Positions 12,835-18,841 of a DNA stretch of 41,920 nt are shown here, piece after piece; the first letter of the stretch is position 1; each line of letters starts with the position of its first letter. Both the position numbers and the translations under genes were made by a program. The notes beneath the pieces are model-generated. The model made no database searches. It saw nothing but the letters and a program-made list of their open reading frames with translations, and was not told the origin of the DNA. The stretch comes from a virus. The stretch covers positions 1 to 41,920 of IMG/VR virus record IMGVR_UViG_3300022818_000030. One strand, given 5' to 3'.

Positions 12835-13580
12835 TGGACAACATAATTCAGTTTGAATCCGCAAATGTAAAAATCACTCCGTTCTCAATCGAATTTACCA
12901 ACGGAACGAGTTTCGAGGAGTGGCAATCGGTTTACGAGAAGTTGGAGCAGTTCGATGGAATTATGCAACTCTACATCGGGGACTGCCTGAACTTCGGACA
13001 ATATAACTATGGGTCAAAATACGTTTCCTTTATGGAACACAGTAAATACGACTATTCGACCCTTGCCCATTTCTGCTCTGTTGCAAGGCGCTTCCCGCCT
13101 GGTCTGCGAGAGACTTTTGGCGCTAGCGCCAAAACCCCCACATTCACACAGTTACGGGAGGTTGCCCCACTTGAAGATACAAAGGCCATTCAACTCTTGA
13201 ATTTGGCAAATGAGTGCGGGTGGAGTAAGGATAGGTTGCGGGAAGAAGTGCAGAAGATTCGCCACCCCGAAATCATACCGGAAATTCCAGAAGAACGAGG
13301 CGTATCGGAAACTATTTATCCCGCCGGAAGAAAAGCCCACAGCCTGAAAACGTGGCCGTTATATTTTCAGGCAATTTGGGACGGCTCCAAGACTTTTGAT
13401 ATTCGTCTGAATGACCGCGACTTCATTCCCGGCGACCTCGTGATTCTTGAGGAATACGACCCGAACCTCAAGACCTATTTGGGAAGGACATTAACAAAGA
13501 AAATAGGTTTCCTGATTCAGGGCGAATGGGGTCTTCCTGAAAACACGTGCTGTTTCTCCCTACTGGAGGCAACCAAATGA
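12834..13580 (+). CDS. Two-domain protein: ParB-like N-domain fused to DUF3850 (ASCH/PUA-like), 248 aa
   Basis: Residues ~20-150 resemble a phage/plasmid HTH-containing domain (LYIGDCLNFGQYNYGSKY, FTQLREVAPLED, LNLANECGWSKDRLREEV). Residues ~165-248 match the DUF3850 pattern: HSLKTWPLYFQAIWDGSKTF, then IRLNDRDFIPGDLVILEEYD, then a final strand set. DUF3850 is an ASCH-like fold thought to bind RNA or modified nucleotides. The join carries the dispersed motif (13295-13308, encoding RGVSE), as if two cassettes were fused there. A perfect 20-bp palindrome lies in the N-domain coding region (13115-13134). The start is in a TAATG overlap. Confidence 0.75.
   Translation: MDNIIQFESANVKITPFSIEFTNGTSFEEWQSVYEKLEQFDGIMQLYIGDCLNFGQYNYGSKYVSFMEHSKYDYSTLAHFCSVARRFPPGLRETFGASAKTPTFTQLREVAPLEDTKAIQLLNLANECGWSKDRLREEVQKIRHPEIIPEIPEERGVSETIYPAGRKAHSLKTWPLYFQAIWDGSKTFDIRLNDRDFIPGDLVILEEYDPNLKTYLGRTLTKKIGFLIQGEWGLPENTCCFSLLEATK
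13115..13134. repeat. Perfect 20-bp palindrome TTTTGGCGCTAGCGCCAAAA
   Basis: Every base pairs with its partner across the centre. It lies inside the 248-aa gene and encodes part of FGASAKT. It could be a protein-binding site or extrude a small hairpin. Confidence 0.9.
13295..13308 (+). repeat. Dispersed motif variant ACGAGGCGTATCGG at a domain junction
   Basis: Thirteen of 14 positions match the reverse form CCGAGGCGTATCGG. It sits exactly between the HTH-like and DUF3850 domains. Confidence 0.65.
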
Positions 13581-13873
13581 ACGCGTCCTATGCCCAAGCA
13601 ATCCCATCTTCTCGAATAGCACACCGACTTCGCTCTTCCAACCCGGAGGCGATTGAAGAAGAGAGAGACAACTTCTGTACGTTCTGCATGTCCAAGGAGC
13701 TAAAGGGAATCGCCTATCGAAATTTGAGAGAAGCGTGGGAAGCCTATAACTTCCAAAATCCTCTTGCGGTTGCCGAGACAGTCACGGGAAATGAATTGCC
13801 CACAAGTCCCTTTGACTTCGGGATAGAGCCAAGCGGATGGGTGAGCAACGTAAGCGATTCGGATCATTGGTAG
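13577..13873 (+). CDS. Hypothetical 98-aa protein
   Basis: It starts in an ATGA overlap behind GGAGGCAACCAA. The protein has a basic N-terminus (SSRIAHRLRSSN), a CTFC pair near residue 35 and a helical LREAWEAYNF. The C-terminus is acidic (VSDSDHW). No family recognised. Confidence 0.6.
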   Translation: MNASYAQAIPSSRIAHRLRSSNPEAIEEERDNFCTFCMSKELKGIAYRNLREAWEAYNFQNPLAVAETVTGNELPTSPFDFGIEPSGWVSNVSDSDHW

Positions 13874-13885
13874 AAAGGATACCAA

Positions 13886-14086
13886 ATGCACAATCTATGG
13901 GCGTGGTTATTAACTTTAGTTTCGGGTTGGATTCACAGAACGCGGGACGAGTCAATTGATGTCCCGTGGGAACCTCGCAAACATTGGGGTAGCGGACACC
14001 ATTTTAGACATTCAACCAAATGTCGCAAAAACAGATGTCGGCGCGCTTCGCGTCAAATTGGGTTCAAGAGCAAGAAAGGAAAATGA
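13886..14086 (+). CDS. Doubtful 66-aa frame with hydrophobic start
   Basis: ATG 13886 has GAAAGGATACCAA upstream, a standard ribosome site here. The N-terminus MHNLWAWLLTLVSGWIH is membrane-like, but the rest is His/Arg-rich and atypical. A second overlapping frame (13920-14087) reads more like a protein in composition (NIGVADTILDIQPNVAKTDV) yet lacks a good start. One frame may be the remnant of a frameshifted gene. Confidence 0.35.
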   Translation: MHNLWAWLLTLVSGWIHRTRDESIDVPWEPRKHWGSGHHFRHSTKCRKNRCRRASRQIGFKSKKGK

Positions 14087-14087
14087 T

Positions 14088-14237
14088 ATGACCCTAATTA
14101 TCGCCGCAATTGCATTCATCGAACTTGGCCGGGTCGCAGGGGCGTTGATAAAACTGCCCCCACTCGTAATCGTTGCCGCGTGTGTTTTAGCGCAGATCGG
14201 CGTGATTGTACTGAACAATCGAAAGGTGCGCAAATGA
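14088..14237 (+). CDS. 49-aa membrane protein
   Basis: AAAGGAAAATGAT precedes the ATG. Two hydrophobic runs (MTLIIAAIAFIELG and LPPLVIVAACVLAQIGVIVL) suggest one or two membrane spans. The stop overlaps the next start (ATGA). Confidence 0.55.
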   Translation: MTLIIAAIAFIELGRVAGALIKLPPLVIVAACVLAQIGVIVLNNRKVRK

Positions 14238-14464
14238 ACCATAAGGAATTTGTGGATTGCCTTGAAGAAGGGCAGCGCGGCTTGGACAGAGACGCGAAAC
14301 ATAAGTCAGAGAAAGATGCCCTGAGCGTACAGATTCGCATATTGCGGGAGGCGCTGGAAAACATATTAAATGGCGTTGTGGAACTAACAACCTATCACAA
14401 ACTAACGTCATACGGTCAGCGATTGATTGATAGCGCCCACGCCGCGCTAGAGGCAACGAAATGA
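14234..14464 (+). CDS. Hypothetical 76-aa helical protein
   Basis: A charged helical protein (EEGQRGLDRDAKHKSEKDAL, then ILREALENILNGVVELT) whose end SAHAALEATK resembles other small genes in this cluster. Both ends are ATGA-coupled. No function assigned. Confidence 0.6.
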   Translation: MNHKEFVDCLEEGQRGLDRDAKHKSEKDALSVQIRILREALENILNGVVELTTYHKLTSYGQRLIDSAHAALEATK

Positions 14465-14748
14465 ACACATGCGAGAATTGTAAATACTGGCACGGTAAAA
14501 ACAGTAACCACATCACGACGTTCTTGTGCGGCGGCGTTGACGACGACTTGGCCTATACCTCCGCCGATATGTCCTGCCCCCGCTTCGAGCCGAAGGAGCC
14601 AGAAATCCCCGCCGCGCTGAAAGACTGGAAACCGGTGTGGCACAAATCAGAAGAAATGGCCCGCGCAGGCAGGTTTCTTGCCAACGAACACAACAGCGAA
14701 TCGCCCTACAAGTTATTCCTGTTCGGTTGGTGGACAGAGTTGCCATGA
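14461..14748 (+). CDS. Small Cys-rich (zinc) protein, 95 aa
   Basis: Residues 4-42 carry CENCKYW, an isolated Cys in FLCGG and CPRF, a four-Cys arrangement suited to one zinc ion; similar short CxxCxxW-type proteins are frequent in phages. The rest is Trp-rich with no known domain. ATGA-coupled on both sides. Confidence 0.6.
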   Translation: MNTCENCKYWHGKNSNHITTFLCGGVDDDLAYTSADMSCPRFEPKEPEIPAALKDWKPVWHKSEEMARAGRFLANEHNSESPYKLFLFGWWTELP

Positions 14749-14837
14749 AACGCGCCCTGTCCGAACTCACCCCGATAGACTATTTCGCCGCTGTCGTGTT
14801 CGTCGCCGTGTTGATCGCCGTCAAGTTGTTCTTGTAG
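14745..14837 (+). CDS. 30-aa single-span membrane microprotein
   Basis: Starts in the ATGA overlap. After MKRALSELTPIDYF the remainder (AAVVFVAVLIAVKLFL) is one membrane segment. Function unknown. Confidence 0.5.
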   Translation: MKRALSELTPIDYFAAVVFVAVLIAVKLFL

Positions 14838-14851
14838 AAAGGAAAATAACA

Positions 14852-15166
14852 ATGAACATAACAATTTCGGATTCTAAAAACTTTGTAAGTCACATCTGCA
14901 TTGCGTGCGGTACTGAGTTTTTCTTTCTGGAAGCATTTGACCGTTCCCTGAAAGAATGCAAAAACAGTTTCTACTGCCCCAACGGACACCCTCAAAGTTA
15001 CATAAAGTCGAAGTCTGAAGAGGTTAGAGAGGTGCTTGAAAAGTCCCTCGCGCGCAAAGACGAATATATCCAGACCCTGTACGACCAACGCAACGAAGCC
15101 ATGAAAGAGGCGCGCAAGGCCGAAAGCGCATTAAAGAAACTCCAACCGAAGGGAACGACGAAATGA
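14852..15166 (+). CDS. Zinc-ribbon coiled-coil protein, 104 aa
   Basis: CIACG (about residue 15) and FYCPNGH (about 45) give a zinc ribbon; residues ~55-98 are a coiled coil (EEVREVLEKSLARKDEYIQTL). GAAAGGAAAATAACA precedes the ATG. The ribbon-plus-coil plan recurs in at least three small proteins of this phage (also 3972-4259 and 10933-11358). Confidence 0.65.
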   Translation: MNITISDSKNFVSHICIACGTEFFFLEAFDRSLKECKNSFYCPNGHPQSYIKSKSEEVREVLEKSLARKDEYIQTLYDQRNEAMKEARKAESALKKLQPKGTTK

Positions 15167-15432
15167 CACCCGATGGACTTGAAATCTTACGAGAACACGC
15201 ACCAAAACCGCTGACTTGGGAAGAGCTTGCCACCATCTACGATAAACAGACCGGTGGACACGCACGAACACAGCTACCGGACAAGATTTTTGATTGGGCA
15301 GAAAAACAAACCGACAAGTTTGTGGTAGATAGCGACGGGTTTTTATGCCTTATCAAAAAGGACGACGCGGAGCGCGAGGCGGAAGAACGCGACCGGCAGT
15401 CAGAAATCTCATACGCCCGCTACGGGCACTAG
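15163..15432 (+). CDS. Hypothetical 89-aa protein
   Basis: ATGA-coupled to the preceding gene. The central sequence (LTWEELATIYDKQTGGHARTQLPDKIFDWAEKQ) suggests a small alpha/beta fold; the C-terminus is charged. No family recognised. Confidence 0.6.
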   Translation: MTPDGLEILREHAPKPLTWEELATIYDKQTGGHARTQLPDKIFDWAEKQTDKFVVDSDGFLCLIKKDDAEREAEERDRQSEISYARYGH

Positions 15433-15454
15433 CCGAAAGGCAGAAAGGTTTGAA

Positions 15455-15709
15455 ATGAAAGAAGAAAAGGTAATAACAACCCACTTGGATGAAATCAAGG
15501 ACTATGACTGGCTTTCATATTCCACCGGTGGCGACGACATCTCTTTTGTCGCTGACGCCAAAACCGCAGCCGAAGCCGCAAAGTTGTGGAAGATGACACC
15601 CGAGGCGGTGGCGGCAATAAAAGAAGCCCTTGCGTTTATGTCAGAAACGATCATCGAACGCGTCGCGGAAGATTTGAAAGACTTGTTTGAAGCCATCCAT
15701 GCGAAATAA
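15455..15709 (+). CDS. Hypothetical 84-aa helical protein
   Basis: Acidic N-terminus (THLDEIKDYDWLSY) followed by Ala-rich helices (DAKTAAEAAKLWKMTPEAVA, IIERVAEDLKDLFEAIH). AGAAAGGTTTGAA precedes the ATG. No function assigned. Confidence 0.6.
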   Translation: MKEEKVITTHLDEIKDYDWLSYSTGGDDISFVADAKTAAEAAKLWKMTPEAVAAIKEALAFMSETIIERVAEDLKDLFEAIHAK

Positions 15710-15715
15710 TCAACC

Positions 15716-15733
15716 GGCGGACGTTTATCCGCC
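15716..15733. other. Intergenic hairpin
   Basis: GGCGGA and TCCGCC form a 6-bp stem with a 6-base loop in the 44-base gap before the 217-aa gene. No U tract follows, so it may protect or process the transcript rather than end it. Confidence 0.45.
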
Positions 15734-15753
15734 ACCTAGAAAAGGAGAACGAA

Positions 15754-16407
15754 ATGAGCGAAGAACTTACCACCCGAATTGAAGCGTACCGAAAGCGCGC
15801 CGCGGAACTTGCCCCGGCAAGCGAAGCCGGTGGAATAGCGTTCGGGACTGTATATGTCGGTGGAGTACCGATAAACGTCACCGCGAGGGCGAACAACCCC
15901 TACGATGCAATCCGTAGCCTTTGGTCTGCCCTCGACCTGGCTCACGAAGCCATGCCGATGGAGTTTGAGAAACCACTTCCCCCCCAGGCTCCCCCGCCCA
16001 CCGGGCGCGTGGTGGCAGAGTCCCCTCCAACGAAAGCCGATCCGAAAGAACCGGTTTACACCAACGTCCCCGATCCATTCTCCGACAGCCCCGAAGTACC
16101 TCCCCCCCCTGCTGGGAAGGAATACATCATCTTTGATGCGGACAAGTTAATCATCCTGCCTCAACCGGACGAGAAAGTCACCCTTGAGTTTTATGCCGGG
16201 ACGGACAAGTACCCAAAGGTCAAGGTCAATAAATGGCCGTGGGAAGGCGCAGAAGGACTTCTGCGGCACGTCACCAGCGCAGACGTAGCCAAACCCGCCA
16301 CGCTCTCGCTCAAATGCCGCGTGTACTATACCATCGGAAAGCAGTTCACGCTCGATAACGGCAAGACCGGGAACTACAAGGACGTGCATCACGTCCGCCC
16401 GATCTAG
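15754..16407 (+). CDS. Hypothetical 217-aa protein, two domains joined by a Pro-rich linker
   Basis: Residues 1-70 resemble a small alpha/beta domain (GIAFGTVYVGGVPINVTARANN, then AIRSLWSALDLAHEA). Residues ~72-128 are a Pro-rich, probably unstructured linker (PPQAPPPTG, VPPPPAG). Residues ~130-217 look like a beta-rich domain (LIILPQPDEKVTLEFYAG, LKCRVYYTIGKQFTLDNG). It is the largest unknown of the early operon. A single-stranded-DNA-binding or recombination-accessory role would fit the position but has no direct residue support. Confidence 0.65.
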   Translation: MSEELTTRIEAYRKRAAELAPASEAGGIAFGTVYVGGVPINVTARANNPYDAIRSLWSALDLAHEAMPMEFEKPLPPQAPPPTGRVVAESPPTKADPKEPVYTNVPDPFSDSPEVPPPPAGKEYIIFDADKLIILPQPDEKVTLEFYAGTDKYPKVKVNKWPWEGAEGLLRHVTSADVAKPATLSLKCRVYYTIGKQFTLDNGKTGNYKDVHHVRPI

Positions 16408-16465
16408 CATTCTCCTCTCCTCCTGCCCCGCCGGTCGGGTGAAAATAGGCCGGTAGGGATACGAG

Positions 16466-16744
16466 ATGAACATGAATTGTCCTTATTGCGATGCAGACGT
16501 CGAAGCATCTGAAGATAGCAACGAAACTAATATTCCCCACGAAAACGAATGTCCGAATTGTGGGATGAATTTCATTTACTACGTGGAGTTTTATCCATCG
16601 TACAGTCCTAGCAAAGCGCCCTGTCTGAACGGGGAACCACACAATTACATTCCAATTATAGGTGTCCCAAAAGAATACTTTGAACACAAACGCCGCTGTT
16701 CTTATTGCGAGGATGAAATTACGCTGGCAGAGGAGACGAAATGA
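16466..16744 (+). CDS. Multi-Cys zinc protein, 92 aa
   Basis: Three CxxC pairs are visible: CPYC near residue 5, CPNC near 30 and CSYC near 80, giving one or two zinc ribbons with an aromatic middle (NFIYYVEFYPSYSP). TAGGGATACGAG precedes the ATG. The 58 bases upstream (CCCCGCC, GGGT, ATAGGC) partly resemble the cassette linker before 3050. Coupled by ATGA to the next gene. Confidence 0.65.
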   Translation: MNMNCPYCDADVEASEDSNETNIPHENECPNCGMNFIYYVEFYPSYSPSKAPCLNGEPHNYIPIIGVPKEYFEHKRRCSYCEDEITLAEETK

Positions 16745-16905
16745 CCAAGGCGGAACTGCTTTTACTCCCCGGTAAGTTAGTAATGACCTCCTCTGTGATG
16801 ACCCTGCAACGAGCCGAGGCGTTGGCAGAGAAGAAGGGATACAAGTATTGGATGTGGGAGAAACGCACGAAGCGACTGTATGCGAAAGTTATAGAGAAAG
16901 GATGA
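16741..16905 (+). CDS. Hypothetical 54-aa basic protein
   Basis: Short and Lys-rich (AEALAEKKGYKYWMWEKRTK), starting in the ATGA overlap. It ends 4 bases before the next start, and its last codons lie within the GAAAGGATGATGAG leader of that gene. No family recognised. Confidence 0.5.
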   Translation: MTKAELLLLPGKLVMTSSVMTLQRAEALAEKKGYKYWMWEKRTKRLYAKVIEKG

Positions 16906-16909
16906 TGAG

Positions 16910-17230
16910 ATGAAGGTAAAAATTGTTGGTGCACAAATGGATACATACTGGTACGCAGATCGCATCGGGGAAACCTTCGAGGTTGGGGTAACCACCGATA
17001 TTGTTGATGGAATTCTGAAATATCGCATTGGCAATCGCTACATAGATGCCGAAGACGTTCTCGTGGTACGAGAACCAAAGCAAAGAACCAACGACGAGTT
17101 GTTAGAAACACTGTTGAGAAAGGCCATTGATTTATTTGACGGAACGCACGAACTTTGCTATGACGTGATGAGCGAAGAATGGATTTGGAAATATCAAACA
17201 CTCTACGCACTTGACGACCTAAATAAGTAA
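16910..17230 (+). CDS. Hypothetical 106-aa protein with SH3-like N-half
   Basis: The first ~60 residues look like a small beta barrel (KVKIVGAQMDTYWYADRIGE, then YRIGNRYIDAEDVLVV), as in short KOW/SH3-type phage proteins. The C-half is helical. The full start-associated leader GAAAGGATGATGAG precedes the ATG. The dispersed motif follows within 4 bases of the stop, and then the promoter of the structured RNA. Confidence 0.6.
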   Translation: MKVKIVGAQMDTYWYADRIGETFEVGVTTDIVDGILKYRIGNRYIDAEDVLVVREPKQRTNDELLETLLRKAIDLFDGTHELCYDVMSEEWIWKYQTLYALDDLNK

Positions 17231-17233
17231 TTA

Positions 17234-17247
17234 CCGAGACGTATCCA
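17234..17247 (+). repeat. Dispersed motif CCGAGACGTATCCA ahead of the RNA promoter
   Basis: It lies between the stop of the 106-aa gene and the -35 at 17262. With flanks it shares 21 identical bases with the copy at the integrase end. Confidence 0.75.
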
Positions 17248-17261
17248 GAATATAACTGGTG

Positions 17262-17290
17262 TTGCATAAATACATGACCTATGTTATACT
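17262..17290 (+). promoter_or_regulatory. Strong sigma70-type promoter of the leader RNA
   Basis: TTGCAT (17262-17267), 17-base spacer, TATACT (17285-17290). The predicted start is the G at 17297, the first base of the GCGGCG that pairs with CGCCGC downstream. Confidence 0.75.
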
Positions 17291-17304
17291 ATAAGTGCGG
17301 CGAA

Positions 17305-17382
17305 ATGAATGAACGGTATAAGAGCCTTTTTGCTAGGCTTGCGCTGGGATACCCGTTCATCCCGCCGCAAGCGCAGGTCTAG
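17305..17382 (+). CDS. Possible 25-aa leader peptide overlapping the terminator hairpin
   Basis: ATG 17305 opens a 25-codon frame (MNERYKSLFARLALGYPF...) that ends with TAG inside the 3' arm of the hairpin. Only 8 bases lie between the predicted transcript start and the ATG, so translation would be nearly leaderless. A ribosome reaching the stop would cover the 3' strand of the stem and favour read-through. This is a hypothesis from geometry; the frame could be chance. Confidence 0.35.
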   Translation: MNERYKSLFARLALGYPFIPPQAQV

Positions 17383-17400
17383 CAAAAGGGTTTTTGTTTT
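17325..17400 (+). terminator. Terminator/attenuator hairpin with U tract
   Basis: CCTTTTTGCTAG (17325-17336) pairs with CTAGCAAAAGGG (17379-17390). Inside it GCTTGCG pairs with CGCAAGC (17337-17343 with 17366-17372) and GGGAT with ATCCC (17346-17350 with 17359-17363). TTTTTGTTTT follows directly. The 5' leader can instead pair GCGGCG (17297-17302) with CGCCGC (17363-17368) and ATGAACGG (17309-17316) with CCGTTCAT (17353-17360), disrupting the upper stems. This is a typical attenuator layout. Confidence 0.75.
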
Positions 17401-17735
17401 ACCAACGAACTCGCGGGATGCTTCGGACGCGAGGACTACATAAAAGATGTGATCCGGCTTGACCGGAACGGTGAAAATCGAAGCGACCCACTACCTAGAT
17501 AACGCTGGGTCAATCCTCAAGACCGAAAGGCTCCCCGATACAAAGCCAAGAGTGGGCGGGGACGGGCGACCCTAACAGGGTAATCCCGAAAGATGGAGGC
17601 GCAGGCCTTAAAATGACCGACTTCCCCCTTGAAAGAGGGGCTTGACCCTGATAGGGTAGATTCTTTTGAATGAAGTCGCCTTGCCACCAGCGAGGGATGT
17701 ATTTAATAATCTCAGTCCTTAATAAGGAGAATCTA

Positions 17736-18269
17736 ATGACTCAAACACTTCGTAGAGAACTAAGGCTTAAGTTCCACGATATTGTTGTGGATTGCCCCCT
17801 TATTGGCGGGGAAGGAGACGAAACCGAAAGATTGGTAGACGCTCTCGCGGACGCGGCCCTTGAAGTCGCCGGTATCTCGAAGAAGTCTATTCCAGAGAGT
17901 TTTGGCATGGATTGGAAGATAGCCGCCGGGATGTCCGATGAGGAGGTTGCCCGCTCTGCCGCCAAAGAACAGTCCGAGCGCGACCGCGCCTCTCTCTACG
18001 AGCGCGAGATGGGCTACAACCCCTTGAATTGGTGGTCTGACAAGAAACTGACCCGCTTACTTCACTTCCTCATGGATAAAACTCCAGACCAGATTGAAAC
18101 ATTTGCCGCCTGGTCGAAGGCGAAATACTCCAGCCTGACCCCTGTGAAGGCGCGACTAGACCCTGAAAAGGTGATTGATTTGTGGCCTCAGGCATTTTCC
18201 GCACCACAGGAACCCGAACTGCCTTATTTCGTTCCCGACCCAGATGAGAGCAAGTACGTGGTCAAATGA
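17736..18269 (+). CDS. Hypothetical 177-aa protein
   Basis: A helical, acidic protein (LRRELRLKFHDIVVDCPLIG; VDALADAALEVAGISKKS; LLHFLMDKTPDQIETFAAWS) with no recognised domain. ATG 17736 is preceded by AAGGAG, which lies in the small inverted repeat TCCTTAATAAGGA (17716-17728) that could hide the ribosome site. It is the first gene after the structured RNA and may be its regulated target. Frames that extend upstream run into the RNA and are not credible. Confidence 0.65.
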   Translation: MTQTLRRELRLKFHDIVVDCPLIGGEGDETERLVDALADAALEVAGISKKSIPESFGMDWKIAAGMSDEEVARSAAKEQSERDRASLYEREMGYNPLNWWSDKKLTRLLHFLMDKTPDQIETFAAWSKAKYSSLTPVKARLDPEKVIDLWPQAFSAPQEPELPYFVPDPDESKYVVK

Positions 18270-18286
18270 TGAAAGGATGATGAGAA

Positions 18287-18475
18287 ATGACGAAAATGAA
18301 AGAATACCCGATTAATACTCTTTCGCTTCGATTAAATGACACCGACTATCTAGTTAATTTGAGCAGTGGCTTCGCAGTTATTCACACAACGAGCGACCCT
18401 TACATACTGACCATTGAAGTATTACCAAAGGGCGGAGCAACCGATACGCCTAGTAACCCAGCGAAAGGACGATGA
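18287..18475 (+). CDS. Hypothetical 62-aa protein
   Basis: A small beta-type sequence (LSLRLNDTDYLVNLSSGFAV, then PYILTIEVLPKG). The leader GAAAGGATGATGAGAA precedes the ATG. The last codons (TDTPSNPAKGR) come from the dispersed motif variant and the next gene's ribosome site, as in the cassette genes at 0.4-3.6 kb. Confidence 0.6.
   Translation: MTKMKEYPINTLSLRLNDTDYLVNLSSGFAVIHTTSDPYILTIEVLPKGGATDTPSNPAKGR
18441..18454 (+). repeat. Dispersed motif variant CCGATACGCCTAGT
   Basis: It ends the 62-aa gene and sits 22 bases before the next ATG. The CTAGT ending is shared with 4383-4396. Confidence 0.6.
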
Positions 18476-18476
18476 G

Positions 18477-18629
18477 ATGAAATACTTTTGGTTTTTTGGT
18501 TCTTTGTGCGCTTTTGGGTATTCGATATATCTATTGGCCATCAATCAAGATGCGGATGCGGCCTGGTGGATGGCATTGTGCGCTCTTTGGTACGCCTTTT
18601 TTGTTCAAGAAAAGAAGGTTGATAAATGA
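18477..18629 (+). CDS. 50-aa membrane protein
   Basis: Two short hydrophobic stretches (FWFFGSLCAFGYSIYLLA and WWMALCALWYAFFV) separated by an acidic loop suggest a two-span hairpin. GAAAGGACGATGAG precedes the ATG. The stop overlaps the next start. Confidence 0.6.
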   Translation: MKYFWFFGSLCAFGYSIYLLAINQDADAAWWMALCALWYAFFVQEKKVDK

Positions 18630-18838
18630 CCCTCGCCCCCATCTCTAGCCCCGCCCTTGATAGAACCCTCCGCCAAGTGGACGACTTCCAACGAACCGGA
18701 CGGTTGCGCCCCGCGTGGCTAAAACGTAAGGTGGAGGCTGTTTACAGCGGCAATCCGTGGGAGATGCTCGAGGGCTTGCAGGACGAACTCGATGCCCTGA
18801 ACGCGGCGGAGTACAAACCGTATTTAGTGAAAGGATGA
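18626..18838 (+). CDS. Hypothetical 70-aa protein
   Basis: A soluble helical protein (LDRTLRQVDDFQRTGRLRPA, then WEMLEGLQDELDALNAAEY) starting in the ATGA overlap. No family recognised. It directly precedes the RNA ligase gene. Confidence 0.55.
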   Translation: MTLAPISSPALDRTLRQVDDFQRTGRLRPAWLKRKVEAVYSGNPWEMLEGLQDELDALNAAEYKPYLVKG

Positions 18839-18841
18839 ACA

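Larger units (their letters stand above)
17297..17700 (+). ncRNA. Large structured leader RNA upstream of the replication genes
   Basis: About 400 bases with no convincing gene, beginning at a strong promoter. The first ~100 bases form a terminator hairpin with an alternative fold. Then follow, by eye: CTCGCG/CGCGAG (17410-17433), CCGG/CCGG (17454-17466), GACCCA/TGGGTC (17485-17511), TCCCCG/CGGGGA (17532-17562), and CGGG/CCCG enclosing ACCCT-AAC-AGGGT (17563-17588). Last is a 7-bp stem CGACTTC/GAAGTCG (17618-17678) closing three arms: CCCCTT-GAAA-GAGGGG, ACCCT-GAT-AGGGT and ATTC-TTTT-GAAT. The density of helices and GNRA-type loops argues for a functional RNA. I cannot match it to a named class; large ornate phage RNAs of the GOLLD/ROOL kind are an analogy only. 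Confidence 0.6.

Noticed and set aside
17297-17700. Identification as tmRNA, RNase P, SRP RNA, group I or II intron, GOLLD or ROOL
   Set aside because: None of the signature sequences I know for these RNAs is visible; the region is reported as unclassified.
17670-17735. Upstream extension of the 177-aa gene
   Set aside because: It would read through the last arm of the structured RNA; AAGGAG before ATG 17736 marks the better start.
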